NCBI GenBank assembly: GCA_038212215.1
Contig: JBBQUT010000001.1
Span: 1 to 64,000 of the forward strand
DNA: 64,000 nt
Direction of reading: 5' to 3'
Source: JALZAI01 sp038212215
GTDB taxonomy: Bacteria > Actinomycetota > Actinomycetes > Mycobacteriales > Jatrophihabitantaceae
The position numbers were made by a program, and so were the translations under genes. The notes under the pieces are model-generated. The model was not told where the DNA came from and searched no databases. It worked only from the letters and a program-made list of their open reading frames with translations. Of this stretch, positions 43,914 through 51,761 are shown in pieces (the first letter of the stretch is position 1; each line of letters opens with the position of its first letter).

Positions 43914-44901
43914 GGGCACGCCAGACGACGAGAGGGAGCATTGCCGCGCTGGCGCCGAGAGTGCCCTCGGTGTCCACCCACAGCGCCGCAAGCCCGCGCA
44001 GCCGAGCCGCGTCGGCGATCCCGGCGCGTCCATGCAGGAAAAGCACTTTGCTCCAGACTTCGGCGTCGGCGCAGTCGTCGGCGACGACGGTCACCGCGAG
44101 CAGGCCGTCGCCGCCCGGCGCACCCGTGCGGGGATCGATCAGGTGGTGCACGAGCTTGTCGTCGGCCCGCCAACGGCGCAGCCGGATCGACGAGGTCGCG
44201 CAGGCAGCGTCGGTGACGGCGAGGACGGCGAGCGGATCGGCTCCGCCCCGGGGATCCTCGACGCCCAGGCGCCACCCGGTCCCTTCCGGGCCGGACCCGC
44301 GGGCATGGCAGTCGCCCCCTGCCTCGATGAGCACGCACGGGCTGTCGCGGGCGGCGGTGGCGAGGCCCCACCGGACCGCGAGTCCCTTGCCGATGCCGCC
44401 GAGATCGACCGGAACCGGACCGATGCGCACGGTACCGGTGACGGGCTCAAAGACCGGCTGCCAGGGTCCGGACGCGGCGGGAGGCGGTGCAGGTGCTGCG
44501 GCGTGCCGAGCGACCCGCACCTGACCGGAGGCGAAGGGCAGTGAGCGGGTGTAGCCGAGTTCGCGCAACGCGCCGAGCACTCGGGGATCGAACGCGCCAC
44601 CGGTCATCGCGTGGGCCCGCTCGGCCGCGCGCAGCGCGTCGTAGCAGTAGCGCCCCACCGCGATGCTGTCCTCACCCGCGGCGTTGGCGCGCATCAGATC
44701 GCTGGACTCATTGAATCGCGTGCACTGAGTCTCGACGTCGGCGAAGACACCGGCGATCCGGTCGAACGTCTCGTTCGGACCTATCGTGCCCGGGCCGAAC
44801 GTCACTGATATCTCGGACGCCATCGCGGCAAAAGTCGAGCGCAATAACGTATCTCGTGTCATTGGGTCTGCGAGCGTAGGAATGGATGTCGGCCCGGTCA
44901 C
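43906..44901 (-). CDS. apbE: FAD:protein FMN transferase (ApbE family)
   Basis: A 331-aa flavin transferase that attaches FMN through a phosphodiester to Thr or Ser of target proteins. Family marks are G-A-F-D-P-R-V near residue 101, V-D-L-G-G-I-G-K-G near 165, and H-H-L-I-D-P-R-T-G-A-P near 249 with the metal-binding Asp/Thr region in V-V-A-D-D-C-A-D-A-E. There is no visible signal peptide or lipobox, so it seems cytoplasmic; this matters for when targets could be modified. The GTG start overlaps the upstream stop (GTGA). No standard FMN_bind target gene is nearby; the two small exported proteins upstream are the candidate substrates. Confidence 0.87.
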   Translation of the reverse strand: MTGPTSIPTLADPMTRDTLLRSTFAAMASEISVTFGPGTIGPNETFDRIAGVFADVETQCTRFNESSDLMRANAAGEDSIAVGRYCYDALRAAERAHAMTGGAFDPRVLGALRELGYTRSLPFASGQVRVARHAAAPAPPPAASGPWQPVFEPVTGTVRIGPVPVDLGGIGKGLAVRWGLATAARDSPCVLIEAGGDCHARGSGPEGTGWRLGVEDPRGGADPLAVLAVTDAACATSSIRLRRWRADDKLVHHLIDPRTGAPGGDGLLAVTVVADDCADAEVWSKVLFLHGRAGIADAARLRGLAALWVDTEGTLGASAAMLPLVVWRAHE

Positions 44902-45392
44902 TTGACCGTCCCGGACGCGCCGGTCGACCCGTGCGCCGGTGGAGCAGGGGCGGGTGGCGCCTGGTACTGCACCACGGGCGGCTGGTACTGCGCGGCAGGC
45001 GCTTGATACTGAGGTGTCTGATATTGGGGCTGCTGGTAGGACGTGGGTCCCTGATTGCTACCCGAAGCGGCAGCGGCAGCAGCGACGCGAGTCGCCCGCT
45101 CCTCGGCCACCCGGTGCGTGTGCGCGCGACGCAACTGCGCCGTCACCGCTTGCAGTTGGTCGTCGAGCTCTGCGGCGTGGCGGCGCTGGTCTCGCAGGAT
45201 GCCCGCATTGTCGACTGCGGGCGGCCGTGGCGGCAGCACAGCGCTCGACACGGCAGACGCCGGAGTGGCGGGCGTAGTCGGTGTGGTGTGCTCGGCCCAG
45301 GCCGTCGTCGCACCGAACATCGCTGCAGCACCCGGTGCCAGGATCACGGCCGCGGTCCACTGGGCGCGACGCCCGCGCTCAGTCCTCGCCAC
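44898..45392 (-). CDS. Small exported coiled-coil protein with QYQ repeats and C-terminal T-G-A-S motif
   Basis: A 164-aa protein beginning, from the GTG at 45392, with a basic segment and a hydrophobic signal-like helix ending A-W-A near residue 32. A charged coiled-coil (D-Q-R-R-H-A-A-E-L-D-D-Q-L-Q near 66) is followed by a Tyr/Gln/Pro repeat region (Q-Y-Q-x-P units near 120-148). The C-terminus is H-G-S-T-G-A-S-G-T-V-K. The T-G-A-S-x-T part resembles the S/T-G-A-T-x-T/S flavinylation motif. It overlaps the preceding gene by 14 bp and apbE by 4 bp. No database family is recognisable to me. Confidence 0.65.
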   Translation of the reverse strand: MARTERGRRAQWTAAVILAPGAAAMFGATTAWAEHTTPTTPATPASAVSSAVLPPRPPAVDNAGILRDQRRHAAELDDQLQAVTAQLRRAHTHRVAEERATRVAAAAAASGSNQGPTSYQQPQYQTPQYQAPAAQYQPPVVQYQAPPAPAPPAHGSTGASGTVK

Positions 45393-46005
45393 CGTCGTCC
45401 CCCCTGCCCTCGTGGCCGTCGTCGCCGGCTGTTCCGCCGCCCGGAGCCCCGCCGCTGGCGCCGGTGTGCCCGTGCACCGACGGCTTGGGCGTCCCGCTGC
45501 CGACGGACCCGCCGCTGGCGCCGGTGTGCCCGTGCACCCCCGGTGCCGTCGTGCCGCTGCTCGATGACGAGGTGGCCCACGACGCGCCGGCAGAGCTTTG
45601 CTGGGCCGCACTGTAGGCGGCCGCTTGGAGCGCCGCGGCATGTTGCTGCTGGGCCATGACGACGGCAGCGGCAGCCGCCTGTTCATGGGCCTGCCGTGCG
45701 GCGATCTCCATCGTGTGCCGCCTGGCGCTCGCCTGGTGCTCGCGTGCCTGCTCGGCCCGCAACCGGGCGCGCCGGGCAGCCAGCTGCTGTTCGAGTTCGG
45801 CCACCTGAAGGGCCGCGGCCTGCGCCTCGCCCTGCTCGCGCAGGGTTTGCACGTCGGCGATCTGGAGCACGGTGATGGTCTGCGGGGAGCTGCTCGGGGA
45901 TTTCACTGCGTGCTGAGCCGGCAGGGCCGCGAGCGCGACGGACGCTCCGGCGGCCAGCGCGCCGGCGGCGGCCGCGCTGGCAGCAATTCGAATCGGACGG
46001 TGCAC
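45379..46005 (-). CDS. Small exported coiled-coil protein with two H-G-H-T-G-A-S repeats
   Basis: A 208-aa protein with a signal-like N-terminus (R-I-A-A-S-A-A-A-A-G-A-L near residue 5, cleavage probably near A-L-P-A), a long Gln/Ala/Arg coiled-coil (about 45-130), a Ser-rich linker, and two near-identical 20-residue units containing V-H-G-H-T-G-A-S-G-G. It ends in an acidic Gly/Asp tail. I chose the GTG at 46005 because AAGGAG lies 6 nt upstream; the ATG at 46038 lacks a site. It is the first gene of the six-gene redox operon and diverges from the sigma factor gene. The repeats could be flavin attachment sites; see findings. Confidence 0.68.
   Translation of the reverse strand: MHRPIRIAASAAAAGALAAGASVALAALPAQHAVKSPSSSPQTITVLQIADVQTLREQGEAQAAALQVAELEQQLAARRARLRAEQAREHQASARRHTMEIAARQAHEQAAAAAVVMAQQQHAAALQAAAYSAAQQSSAGASWATSSSSSGTTAPGVHGHTGASGGSVGSGTPKPSVHGHTGASGGAPGGGTAGDDGHEGRGDDGGED
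45448..45537 (-). repeat. 60-bp period direct repeat encoding the T-G-A-S units
   Basis: A 30-bp stretch at 45448-45477 recurs without change at 45508-45537, exactly 60 bp (20 codons) later. It encodes the conserved V-H-G-H-T-G-A-S-G core, while flanking codons differ (G-S-V-G-S-G-T against A-P-G-G-G-T). Duplicating a unit around this motif points to selection on motif number. Confidence 0.92.
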
Positions 46006-46174
46006 GGTCGACTCCTTAGGGGGACGCGATGCGGTCATGGTGCTAATCGCGACGCCGCCGTCGCGGGTTACGTCGGCCCTGGTTCCTCTCAGCTATGTCA
46101 GGACACTGTGTGGACGAAGGTGCACGCACAGCTAGGGGCCGTAGGGTGCCGGAACCGAGCAGGAAAGGTAGGCG

Positions 46175-46744
46175 ATGGGCGAGCGGTCGACGGTCGGCAC
46201 CAGCCTGACGGCGCAGGTCGTCAAGGCGGCAATGCGCGGCGAATCCAGCGCGCTGCACGAGGTCTACGCGCAATTGGCTCCGAAGATCCTCGGCTACCTT
46301 CGCGCCCGCGGGGCGGGCGATCCAGAGGCGGTAACCCACGACGTTTTCCTCGCGTTGCTGCCGCAGCTACCCCGCCTGCGGGGTGGGCCAAGTGGCTTGC
46401 GCACCCTCGCGTTCTCGATCGCGCACGCTCGCCTCGTCGACGAGCTGCGCGGGCGTAGCGCAAACACGCCCCCGGTGCGCTACGAGCCCGCCGAGGATCG
46501 CCGGGTAGTCCAGTCCGCCGAAACTCGGGTTCACGAGCGCATGGCGACCGACGCCGTGTGCGAGGTGCTCGCGCGGCTGCCCGACGACCAGCGTGAAGTG
46601 CTGATCCTGCGCATCGTCGCCGATCTCTCCCTTGAGCAGGCGGCGCGTGTCATGGGGCGGTCCGTCGGGGCCGTGAAGCAGTTGCAGCGCCGGGGTGTCC
46701 TCGCCTTGCGACGGATTCTCGCCGATGGGGGGACGACACCATGA
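46175..46744 (+). CDS. ECF-type RNA polymerase sigma factor
   Basis: A 189-aa sigma-70 family factor with region 2 (E-V-Y-A-Q-L-A-P-K-I-L-G-Y near residues 29-41; D-V-F-L-A-L-L near 55) and region 4 (L-P-D-D-Q-R-E-V-L near 131 and S-L-E-Q-A-A-R-V-M-G-R-S near 150, the DNA-binding helix-turn-helix). AGGAAAGG precedes the ATG at a normal distance. It overlaps the next gene (ATGA), a probable membrane anti-sigma factor, and diverges from the redox operon across 169 bp, so control of that operon is likely. Confidence 0.87.
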   Translation: MGERSTVGTSLTAQVVKAAMRGESSALHEVYAQLAPKILGYLRARGAGDPEAVTHDVFLALLPQLPRLRGGPSGLRTLAFSIAHARLVDELRGRSANTPPVRYEPAEDRRVVQSAETRVHERMATDAVCEVLARLPDDQREVLILRIVADLSLEQAARVMGRSVGAVKQLQRRGVLALRRILADGGTTP

Positions 46745-47352
46745 GCGACTTCACCGAGCTCAGCGCCGAGATCGTCCGTGATGCCGGCATCGGGGCGCGC
46801 GACGGTGCCCCCGTCGCCCGCTTCCTCGACGAGCTCAGCATGCTCGCGGACACGGGCACGCCGGCTCCGTCCGACGAACTGCTGGCATTGCTCGCCGGTG
46901 CGCCCCCGCTCCCCGCCACCCGGCCTGCCCGCCAGGCATCCGTCGCTCGACGCCTGGCCGTGGCCGCAGCGATCCTCCTTCTCGCGATCGTCAGTACGCT
47001 CACCCGTGAGCTGCCCCAGCCGGCCCGCAAACTCGTCTCGGACGTGGTGAATACGGTGACGCCCTTCCACGTCGACTCCGCGCCCCTGCAGCGCTTGGGG
47101 CGGGTGATTTCGCGCCAACCCGCGCAGCCGCCTGTGGCCAGGCGGGCGCACCGCACTCCGGTCGTTCCGTCCGGCCATCCTTCGAGCGGGTCCGGGTCAG
47201 CCGATTCGACCACTCAAGCGCCGGACCAGCAGTCGTCCGGCAGCGGCTCGGGTGTAGTCGATCAGCAGTCGGCCCCGATCGTCACCGTTGACGACACACT
47301 GGTTTCCGGCGGCGGCAGCGAGCCGGCCGGCGAATCCGAAGCCGGCGACTGA
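46741..47352 (+). CDS. Putative membrane anti-sigma factor
   Basis: A 203-aa protein with a cytoplasmic N-terminal part (residues 1-68, E-I-V-R-D-A-G-I-G and S-D-E-L-L-A-L-L-A-G near 44), one membrane helix (about 70-86, A-V-A-A-A-I-L-L-L-A-I-V), and a Ser/Gly/Gln-rich extracytoplasmic tail. There is no His-x3-Cys-x2-Cys zinc motif. Coupled translation with a sigma factor gene and this topology fit an anti-sigma factor of the RsdA kind. Assignment rests on context. Confidence 0.65.
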   Translation: MSDFTELSAEIVRDAGIGARDGAPVARFLDELSMLADTGTPAPSDELLALLAGAPPLPATRPARQASVARRLAVAAAILLLAIVSTLTRELPQPARKLVSDVVNTVTPFHVDSAPLQRLGRVISRQPAQPPVARRAHRTPVVPSGHPSSGSGSADSTTQAPDQQSSGSGSGVVDQQSAPIVTVDDTLVSGGGSEPAGESEAGD

Positions 47353-47368
47353 CTCCGACACCAGATTT

Positions 47369-47386
47369 TATCTTGATATCAAGATA
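47369..47386. promoter_or_regulatory. Perfect 18-bp palindrome, probable MarR operator
   Basis: TATCTTGATATCAAGATA is a perfect inverted repeat 17 bp upstream of the ATG of the MarR gene, in an AT-rich patch unlike its surroundings. Size and symmetry suit a MarR dimer, and it would overlap the -10 region (GATATA), so autorepression is likely. The distance also suggests a very short leader. Confidence 0.78.
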
Positions 47387-47403
47387 TATGGCACGATTGC
47401 TTC

Positions 47404-47922
47404 ATGACGGGCAGGCGCAGCGACGACGAGGTGGACGAGATCGTCGCCGCCTGGCGCCGCGAGCGCGGCGACCTCGACGTCGAGCCGTTGCAGGTGCTCT
47501 CGCGCGTTGCCCGCCTCGCAGCCGTCCTGGACGAACGCCGTGCCCAGGCATTCGTCGAGCACGGGCTGCAGGGCCACGAATTCGACGTGCTGTCAGTGTT
47601 GCGTCGCAGTGGCGAGCCGTTCGAGTGCACGGCGGGCGAGTTGAGCACGCTGACCCACGTCACGTCCGGAACGATGACCAGCCGGCTCGACCGTCTCGTC
47701 GGCCGCGGGCTGGTGACCCGCCGCTCCGATCCGTCCGACGGACGCCTGGTCCGGGTGCGGCTCAGCCCGATGGGGCGTGCGGCGGTGGACGCTGCATTCG
47801 CGGCTCTGCTGCGCAGCGAGCGGGATCTGCTGGGCACCCTGGATAGCGATGCGCGCGCTCAGCTTGCTGCCGCGCTGCGCAGCCTCTTGACAGCGGCTGC
47901 GGCCGGGCGTCGCCCGTTGTGA
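47404..47922 (+). CDS. MarR-family transcriptional regulator
   Basis: A 172-aa regulator with a dimerisation helix (V-L-S-R-V-A-R-L near residue 31), winged helix (G-E-L-S-T-L-T-H-V-T-S-G-T-M-T near 78-92, recognition helix) and wing D-P-S-D-G-R-L-V-R-V near 109-118. The D-x-R-S/D-G-R wing is the MarR hallmark. A perfect palindrome lies immediately upstream. The next gene is an MFS-thymidylate kinase fusion on the same strand; the true target may be the regulator itself or a distant transporter. Confidence 0.9.
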   Translation: MTGRRSDDEVDEIVAAWRRERGDLDVEPLQVLSRVARLAAVLDERRAQAFVEHGLQGHEFDVLSVLRRSGEPFECTAGELSTLTHVTSGTMTSRLDRLVGRGLVTRRSDPSDGRLVRVRLSPMGRAAVDAAFAALLRSERDLLGTLDSDARAQLAAALRSLLTAAAAGRRPL

Positions 47923-47982
47923 GCGTCCGCGCAGTACCGTGGCGGTGACCTGAACGCGGCAGCGTCGGACGTCTGAAAATGT

Positions 47983-50100
47983 GTGCTGACCAGACCCGAG
48001 GGAGTGTCCATCAGCGAAGGCGCCGTGACCGAGTCGCGCGAGTCGGGAGTCTCGACTGTCGCGGCGGTTCGCGGCGTGCTTCGGGTCCGCGCCTTTCGCC
48101 GGCTGTGGTACACGACTGCGCTGTCCAGCCTCGGTGACTGGCTCGGCCTCCTCGCGACCACCGCGCTCGCCACCAGCCTCGCCCACGGCTACCAGGCGCA
48201 GAACTACGCGTTGGGCGGCGTGCTGGTCGTGAAACTGCTGCCCGCGATCATCCTCGGCCCGCTGGCCGGCGCGTTCGCCGACCGCTTCGACCGCCGCCGC
48301 ACCATGGTCATCTCCGACTTCGTCCGCTTCGTGCTGTTCCTGTCCATCCCGCTGGCGCACCTGATCGTGGACGAGGGGCGCACTCTGGCCTGGCTGCTGA
48401 TCTGCAGCTTCCTGATCGAGTGCGTGAGCCTGTTCTGGATGCCGGCGAAGGACGCTTCGGTGCCGAATCTGGTCCGTACCGAGCAGATCGAGGCCGCGAA
48501 TCAGCTCAGCCTGGTCACCACCTACGGCCTGACCCCGGTGTTGGGCGCCGGCCTGTTCTCCGTCCTGTCGCTGATCACGAACGTCCTCGCGCGGCACTTG
48601 CAGTTCTTCCAGGCGCAGCCGGTCAATCTCGCGCTGTACCTCAATGCCGCAACGTTTCTCTTCGGCGCGATCATCGTATTGTTCATCCCCGAGATCGGCG
48701 GGCCGGGGGCGTCGCGGGCGCCCGGCGAGCAGCCGAGCCTGCGATTCCTGATGCGCGAGGGCGCGAGTTTCATCCGGCACTCGAAGTTGATCGGCGGTTT
48801 GATCATCGGTCTGGTGGGCGCATTCGTCGCCGCGGGCGCGGTGATCGGCGCCGGCAAGATCTTCGTCACCTCGCTCGGCGGCGGCAACGCGGCCTACGGC
48901 GTGCTGTTCGGTTCGGTGTTCGTCGGGCTCGGCTCCGGTATGGGGTTCGGCCCGAAGATCGCTCAGGGGTTGTCGCGGCGCCGCCTGTTCGGGCTTTCCC
49001 TCGTCTTCGCCGCGCTGTGCTTGATGCTCACCGCGGTGATGCCACACGTGGCGCTCGCCGTGATCTTCGTGTTGGGCATCGGTTTCGGGGCGGGCGTGGC
49101 CTACCTCGCCGGGATGACCATGCTGGGCACCGAGGTCGACGACCAGATGCGGGGTCGGGTATTTGCCCTGCTGCAGTCGCTGATCCGCGTCGTCCTGGTG
49201 CTGGCGCTGGCCGCCGTGCCGTTCGCGGTCGCGCAGGTCGGGCGCAAGACGATCCACATCGGCCAGGTCACCTACCTCGTCGACGGCACGCGCATCGTGC
49301 TGCTCGTGGGTGGCCTGCTGGCGCTGGTCTCTGGGCTGTTCGCCTACCGCAAGATGGACGACCGCGACGAGGTCGCCCTCTGGGACGACGTCAAGATCTC
49401 GTTGCGCGGCGGCTCCTCCGCGCGGCGTCGGCGGCGCACCGGTGGCGTGTTCATCGCGTTCGAGGGCGGCGAAGGATCGGGCAAGTCGACCCAGATCGAG
49501 CAACTCGCTGAGTCGTTGCGCGCGAGCGGAGTCAGCGTCGTGGTCACCCGTGAGCCCGGGGCTACCGAGCTCGGCGTCCAGATCCGAGACCTCCTGCTGC
49601 ATCAGAGCGAACCGCTCTCGGCGCGTGCCGAGGCGCTGCTGTTCGCAGCCGATCGCGCCCACCATGTCGACACCGTGATCCGGCCCGCGCTCGTGGCGGG
49701 CGAGGTGGTGATCACCGACCGCTATCTCGACTCGTCGCTGGCCTACCAGGGCGCCGGCCGGCGCCTCAGTGTCGACGAGATCGGCCGGCTCTCGCGCTTC
49801 GCGACCGAGGGCCTGCGTCCGGATCTCACGGTGTTGCTGGACATCCCGGCCACCGACGGCCTGGCCCGCGCCGGCGCACGAGGTATCGCAGACAAGCTGG
49901 AACGGCAATCGCTGGCCTTCCACGAGCGCGTCCGAACCGCGTTCCGGATGCTTGCCGAGTCCGATCCGCGTGCCTATCTGGTCATCGACGCGCGGCGCCG
50001 CGCCGACGACATCGCCACCGACATCGCGGCTGCGGTGGAGAAACTGTTGGCGCCGCAACGTGCTCCGGCGCAGGTCTCGACGCCGGCGGCGCGCCGATGA
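47983..50100 (+). CDS. tmk: Thymidylate kinase with N-terminal MFS transporter-like domain
   Basis: A 705-aa fusion. Residues 30-455 are a major-facilitator-like membrane domain with about 12 helices (F-R-R-L-W-Y-T-T-A-L-S near 38; A-D-R-F-D-R-R-R near 100). Residues 485-690 are dTMP kinase: P-loop F-E-G-G-E-G-S-G-K-S-T near 491, D-R-Y-L-D-S-S-L-A-Y near 577 and the R-E-P-G motif near 522. Such fusions are known in other actinobacteria. The product phosphorylates dTMP for DNA synthesis; what the membrane part does is unclear. It overlaps holB by 4 bp. Downstream starts (GTG 48004 or later) are possible. Confidence 0.88.
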   Translation: MLTRPEGVSISEGAVTESRESGVSTVAAVRGVLRVRAFRRLWYTTALSSLGDWLGLLATTALATSLAHGYQAQNYALGGVLVVKLLPAIILGPLAGAFADRFDRRRTMVISDFVRFVLFLSIPLAHLIVDEGRTLAWLLICSFLIECVSLFWMPAKDASVPNLVRTEQIEAANQLSLVTTYGLTPVLGAGLFSVLSLITNVLARHLQFFQAQPVNLALYLNAATFLFGAIIVLFIPEIGGPGASRAPGEQPSLRFLMREGASFIRHSKLIGGLIIGLVGAFVAAGAVIGAGKIFVTSLGGGNAAYGVLFGSVFVGLGSGMGFGPKIAQGLSRRRLFGLSLVFAALCLMLTAVMPHVALAVIFVLGIGFGAGVAYLAGMTMLGTEVDDQMRGRVFALLQSLIRVVLVLALAAVPFAVAQVGRKTIHIGQVTYLVDGTRIVLLVGGLLALVSGLFAYRKMDDRDEVALWDDVKISLRGGSSARRRRRTGGVFIAFEGGEGSGKSTQIEQLAESLRASGVSVVVTREPGATELGVQIRDLLLHQSEPLSARAEALLFAADRAHHVDTVIRPALVAGEVVITDRYLDSSLAYQGAGRRLSVDEIGRLSRFATEGLRPDLTVLLDIPATDGLARAGARGIADKLERQSLAFHERVRTAFRMLAESDPRAYLVIDARRRADDIATDIAAAVEKLLAPQRAPAQVSTPAARR

Positions 50101-51284
50101 GCGTTTGGGACGACCTGATCGGTCAGGACGAGACGAGCGCCGTCCTGCGAGCTGCCGCTGCGGCCGCGGCCGAACTCGCCGAGGGACGACCGGCGCCGCC
50201 CGGTGCGATGACCCACTCGTGGCTGTTCACCGGCCCGGCGGGGTCCGGGCGATCAGTGGCAGCTCGCGCATTCGCCGCGGCGCTGCAGTGCGAGCGGGTG
50301 CCGCGCGGATGCGGGGAATGCTCCGCCTGTCGCACGGTGCAGGCGCGTTCGCACCCCGACGTGCACTCTGTCGTCCCGGAAGGGCTGTCGATCTCGGTCA
50401 AGGAGATGCGCGGCGTGGTTGCCCGCGCGGGCCGTCGCCCCGCCCTCGGACGCTGGCAGGTTGTCGCGATCGAGGACGCCGACCGGTTGACCGAGGCCGC
50501 GTCCAACGCGTTGCTCAAGGCAGTGGAGGAGCCGCCGCCACGGACGGTGTTCCTGCTGTGCGTGCCCTCGACCCATCCCGACGACGTGCTGGTGACGATC
50601 CGGTCGCGTTGCCGGCTGGTGTCGCTGCGGATTCCGCCTGCCGACGCGATCGCAGGGGTGCTCGAGCGCGACGGCGTCGACGCTACAACCGCGTCCTGGG
50701 CCGCTGCCGCCGGGCAGGGGCACGTCGGCCGGTCGCGGCGATTGGTCCGCGACGCCGCCGCACGCGAGCGGCGAGCTGCGGTGCTGGCAATCCCTGCGTC
50801 GCTGACGTCGATGCGAGCCTGCCTAGCCGCCGCCGAGCACCTCGTCGGCGCGGCTGAAGCCGAGGCGGGCGCGATCTCCGCGGAGCTCGATTCGGGGGAG
50901 TCCGAGGCGCTGCAGATCGCATTGGGGGCGGGCGGCACCGGCAAGGGCACCGCGGCTACCTCGCGCGGCACGGCGGGCGCGATCAAGGAACTCGACCGTC
51001 GGCAGAAGTCGCGCTCGACGCGCACCCAGCGAGATGCGCTGGACCGGGCTCTCGTCGATCTCGCTGCGTTCTATCGGGACGTGTTGCTGCTGCAGTCGTC
51101 GTCGCCGGTCGAGCCTGCGCACCCGGACTTCGCCGACGACGCGTGGATGGTGGCCGATCGCGTCCCGCCACCTGGTGTACTGCAGCGCCTGGACGCCGTG
51201 CTCGCGTGCCGCGAAGCGTTGGAGCTCAACGTGAAGCCGCGCATCGCGGTCGAGGCGATGGCGGCCGCGCTGCGACTGCCCTGA
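50097..51284 (+). CDS. holB: DNA polymerase III subunit delta'
   Basis: A 395-aa clamp-loader subunit. It has the AAA+ core with G-P-A-G-S-G-R-S near residues 46-53 (Lys replaced by Arg, so no ATP hydrolysis is expected, as in delta'), a zinc module C-x8-C-x2-C-x2-C near 64-78, and E-D-A-D-R-L-T-E near 123 followed by N-A-L-L-K-A-V-E-E-P-P. It works with DnaX and delta to load the sliding clamp. Coupling to tmk is the standard bacterial arrangement. It corresponds to Rv3644c. Confidence 0.92.
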   Translation: MSVWDDLIGQDETSAVLRAAAAAAAELAEGRPAPPGAMTHSWLFTGPAGSGRSVAARAFAAALQCERVPRGCGECSACRTVQARSHPDVHSVVPEGLSISVKEMRGVVARAGRRPALGRWQVVAIEDADRLTEAASNALLKAVEEPPPRTVFLLCVPSTHPDDVLVTIRSRCRLVSLRIPPADAIAGVLERDGVDATTASWAAAAGQGHVGRSRRLVRDAAARERRAAVLAIPASLTSMRACLAAAEHLVGAAEAEAGAISAELDSGESEALQIALGAGGTGKGTAATSRGTAGAIKELDRRQKSRSTRTQRDALDRALVDLAAFYRDVLLLQSSSPVEPAHPDFADDAWMVADRVPPPGVLQRLDAVLACREALELNVKPRIAVEAMAAALRLP

Positions 51285-51761
51285 GCGGGTGCGGCCCCGC
51301 GGTGGGACCCCGGCTCCGGCTGCCAAATTTGGCTTGTCGGCCGACATCCGCGCGGGCGTGGCGACAGTTTGCACCCACCAGCGCCGCTATCTCACGGCCC
51401 CGGCCGCCGATAGCGACCCCTGCGCGTGCAGACCGGTACCGCCGCGGACGCAGGTGACGTACCGCCGATTCTCGGGCAACCGGTCACCGGCCCGTGCGCC
51501 GGCAATCTTCATGCGTGCGTCGGCGCGGGGCCGTCCAAACGAATGAAGATCGACAGCAGCGATACCCCGGTGCGCTCGATCTGATTGATGCGGTGTCGTG
51601 CAGTGAGGCGTCGGGTCGAGATCGAGGCGTTCGTTTGTCGATCACGGTGCGAAAGGGCCGGGGTCCCGCGCTGCTACGTCGGCACTACGGGACGGCAAGA
51701 TCGCTTATATTGCTGGGTAATCACCTTGCTTGGAGTATCGTAGAAGGGTAGAATCGAATAT
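51285..51761. other. Intergenic region, about 480 bp, no gene recognised
   Basis: Between holB and the broken DUF222 gene I find no tRNA, no frame with a ribosome binding site and no clear repeat. The last 70 bp (51695-51761) are markedly AT-richer than the rest of the window and probably hold the promoter of the DUF222 gene. They may mark the junction of an acquired segment. Confidence 0.6.

Noticed and set aside
45000..45560. CRISPR array suggested by regular repeats
   Set aside because: The 30-bp repeats occur only twice, are in frame with a protein, and no cas gene is present in the window.
44898..45686. A longer 262-aa version of the second exported protein
   Set aside because: The first 98 residues overlap the preceding gene out of frame and are Arg/Pro-rich. 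The GTG at 45392 gives a basic start and a signal-like helix.
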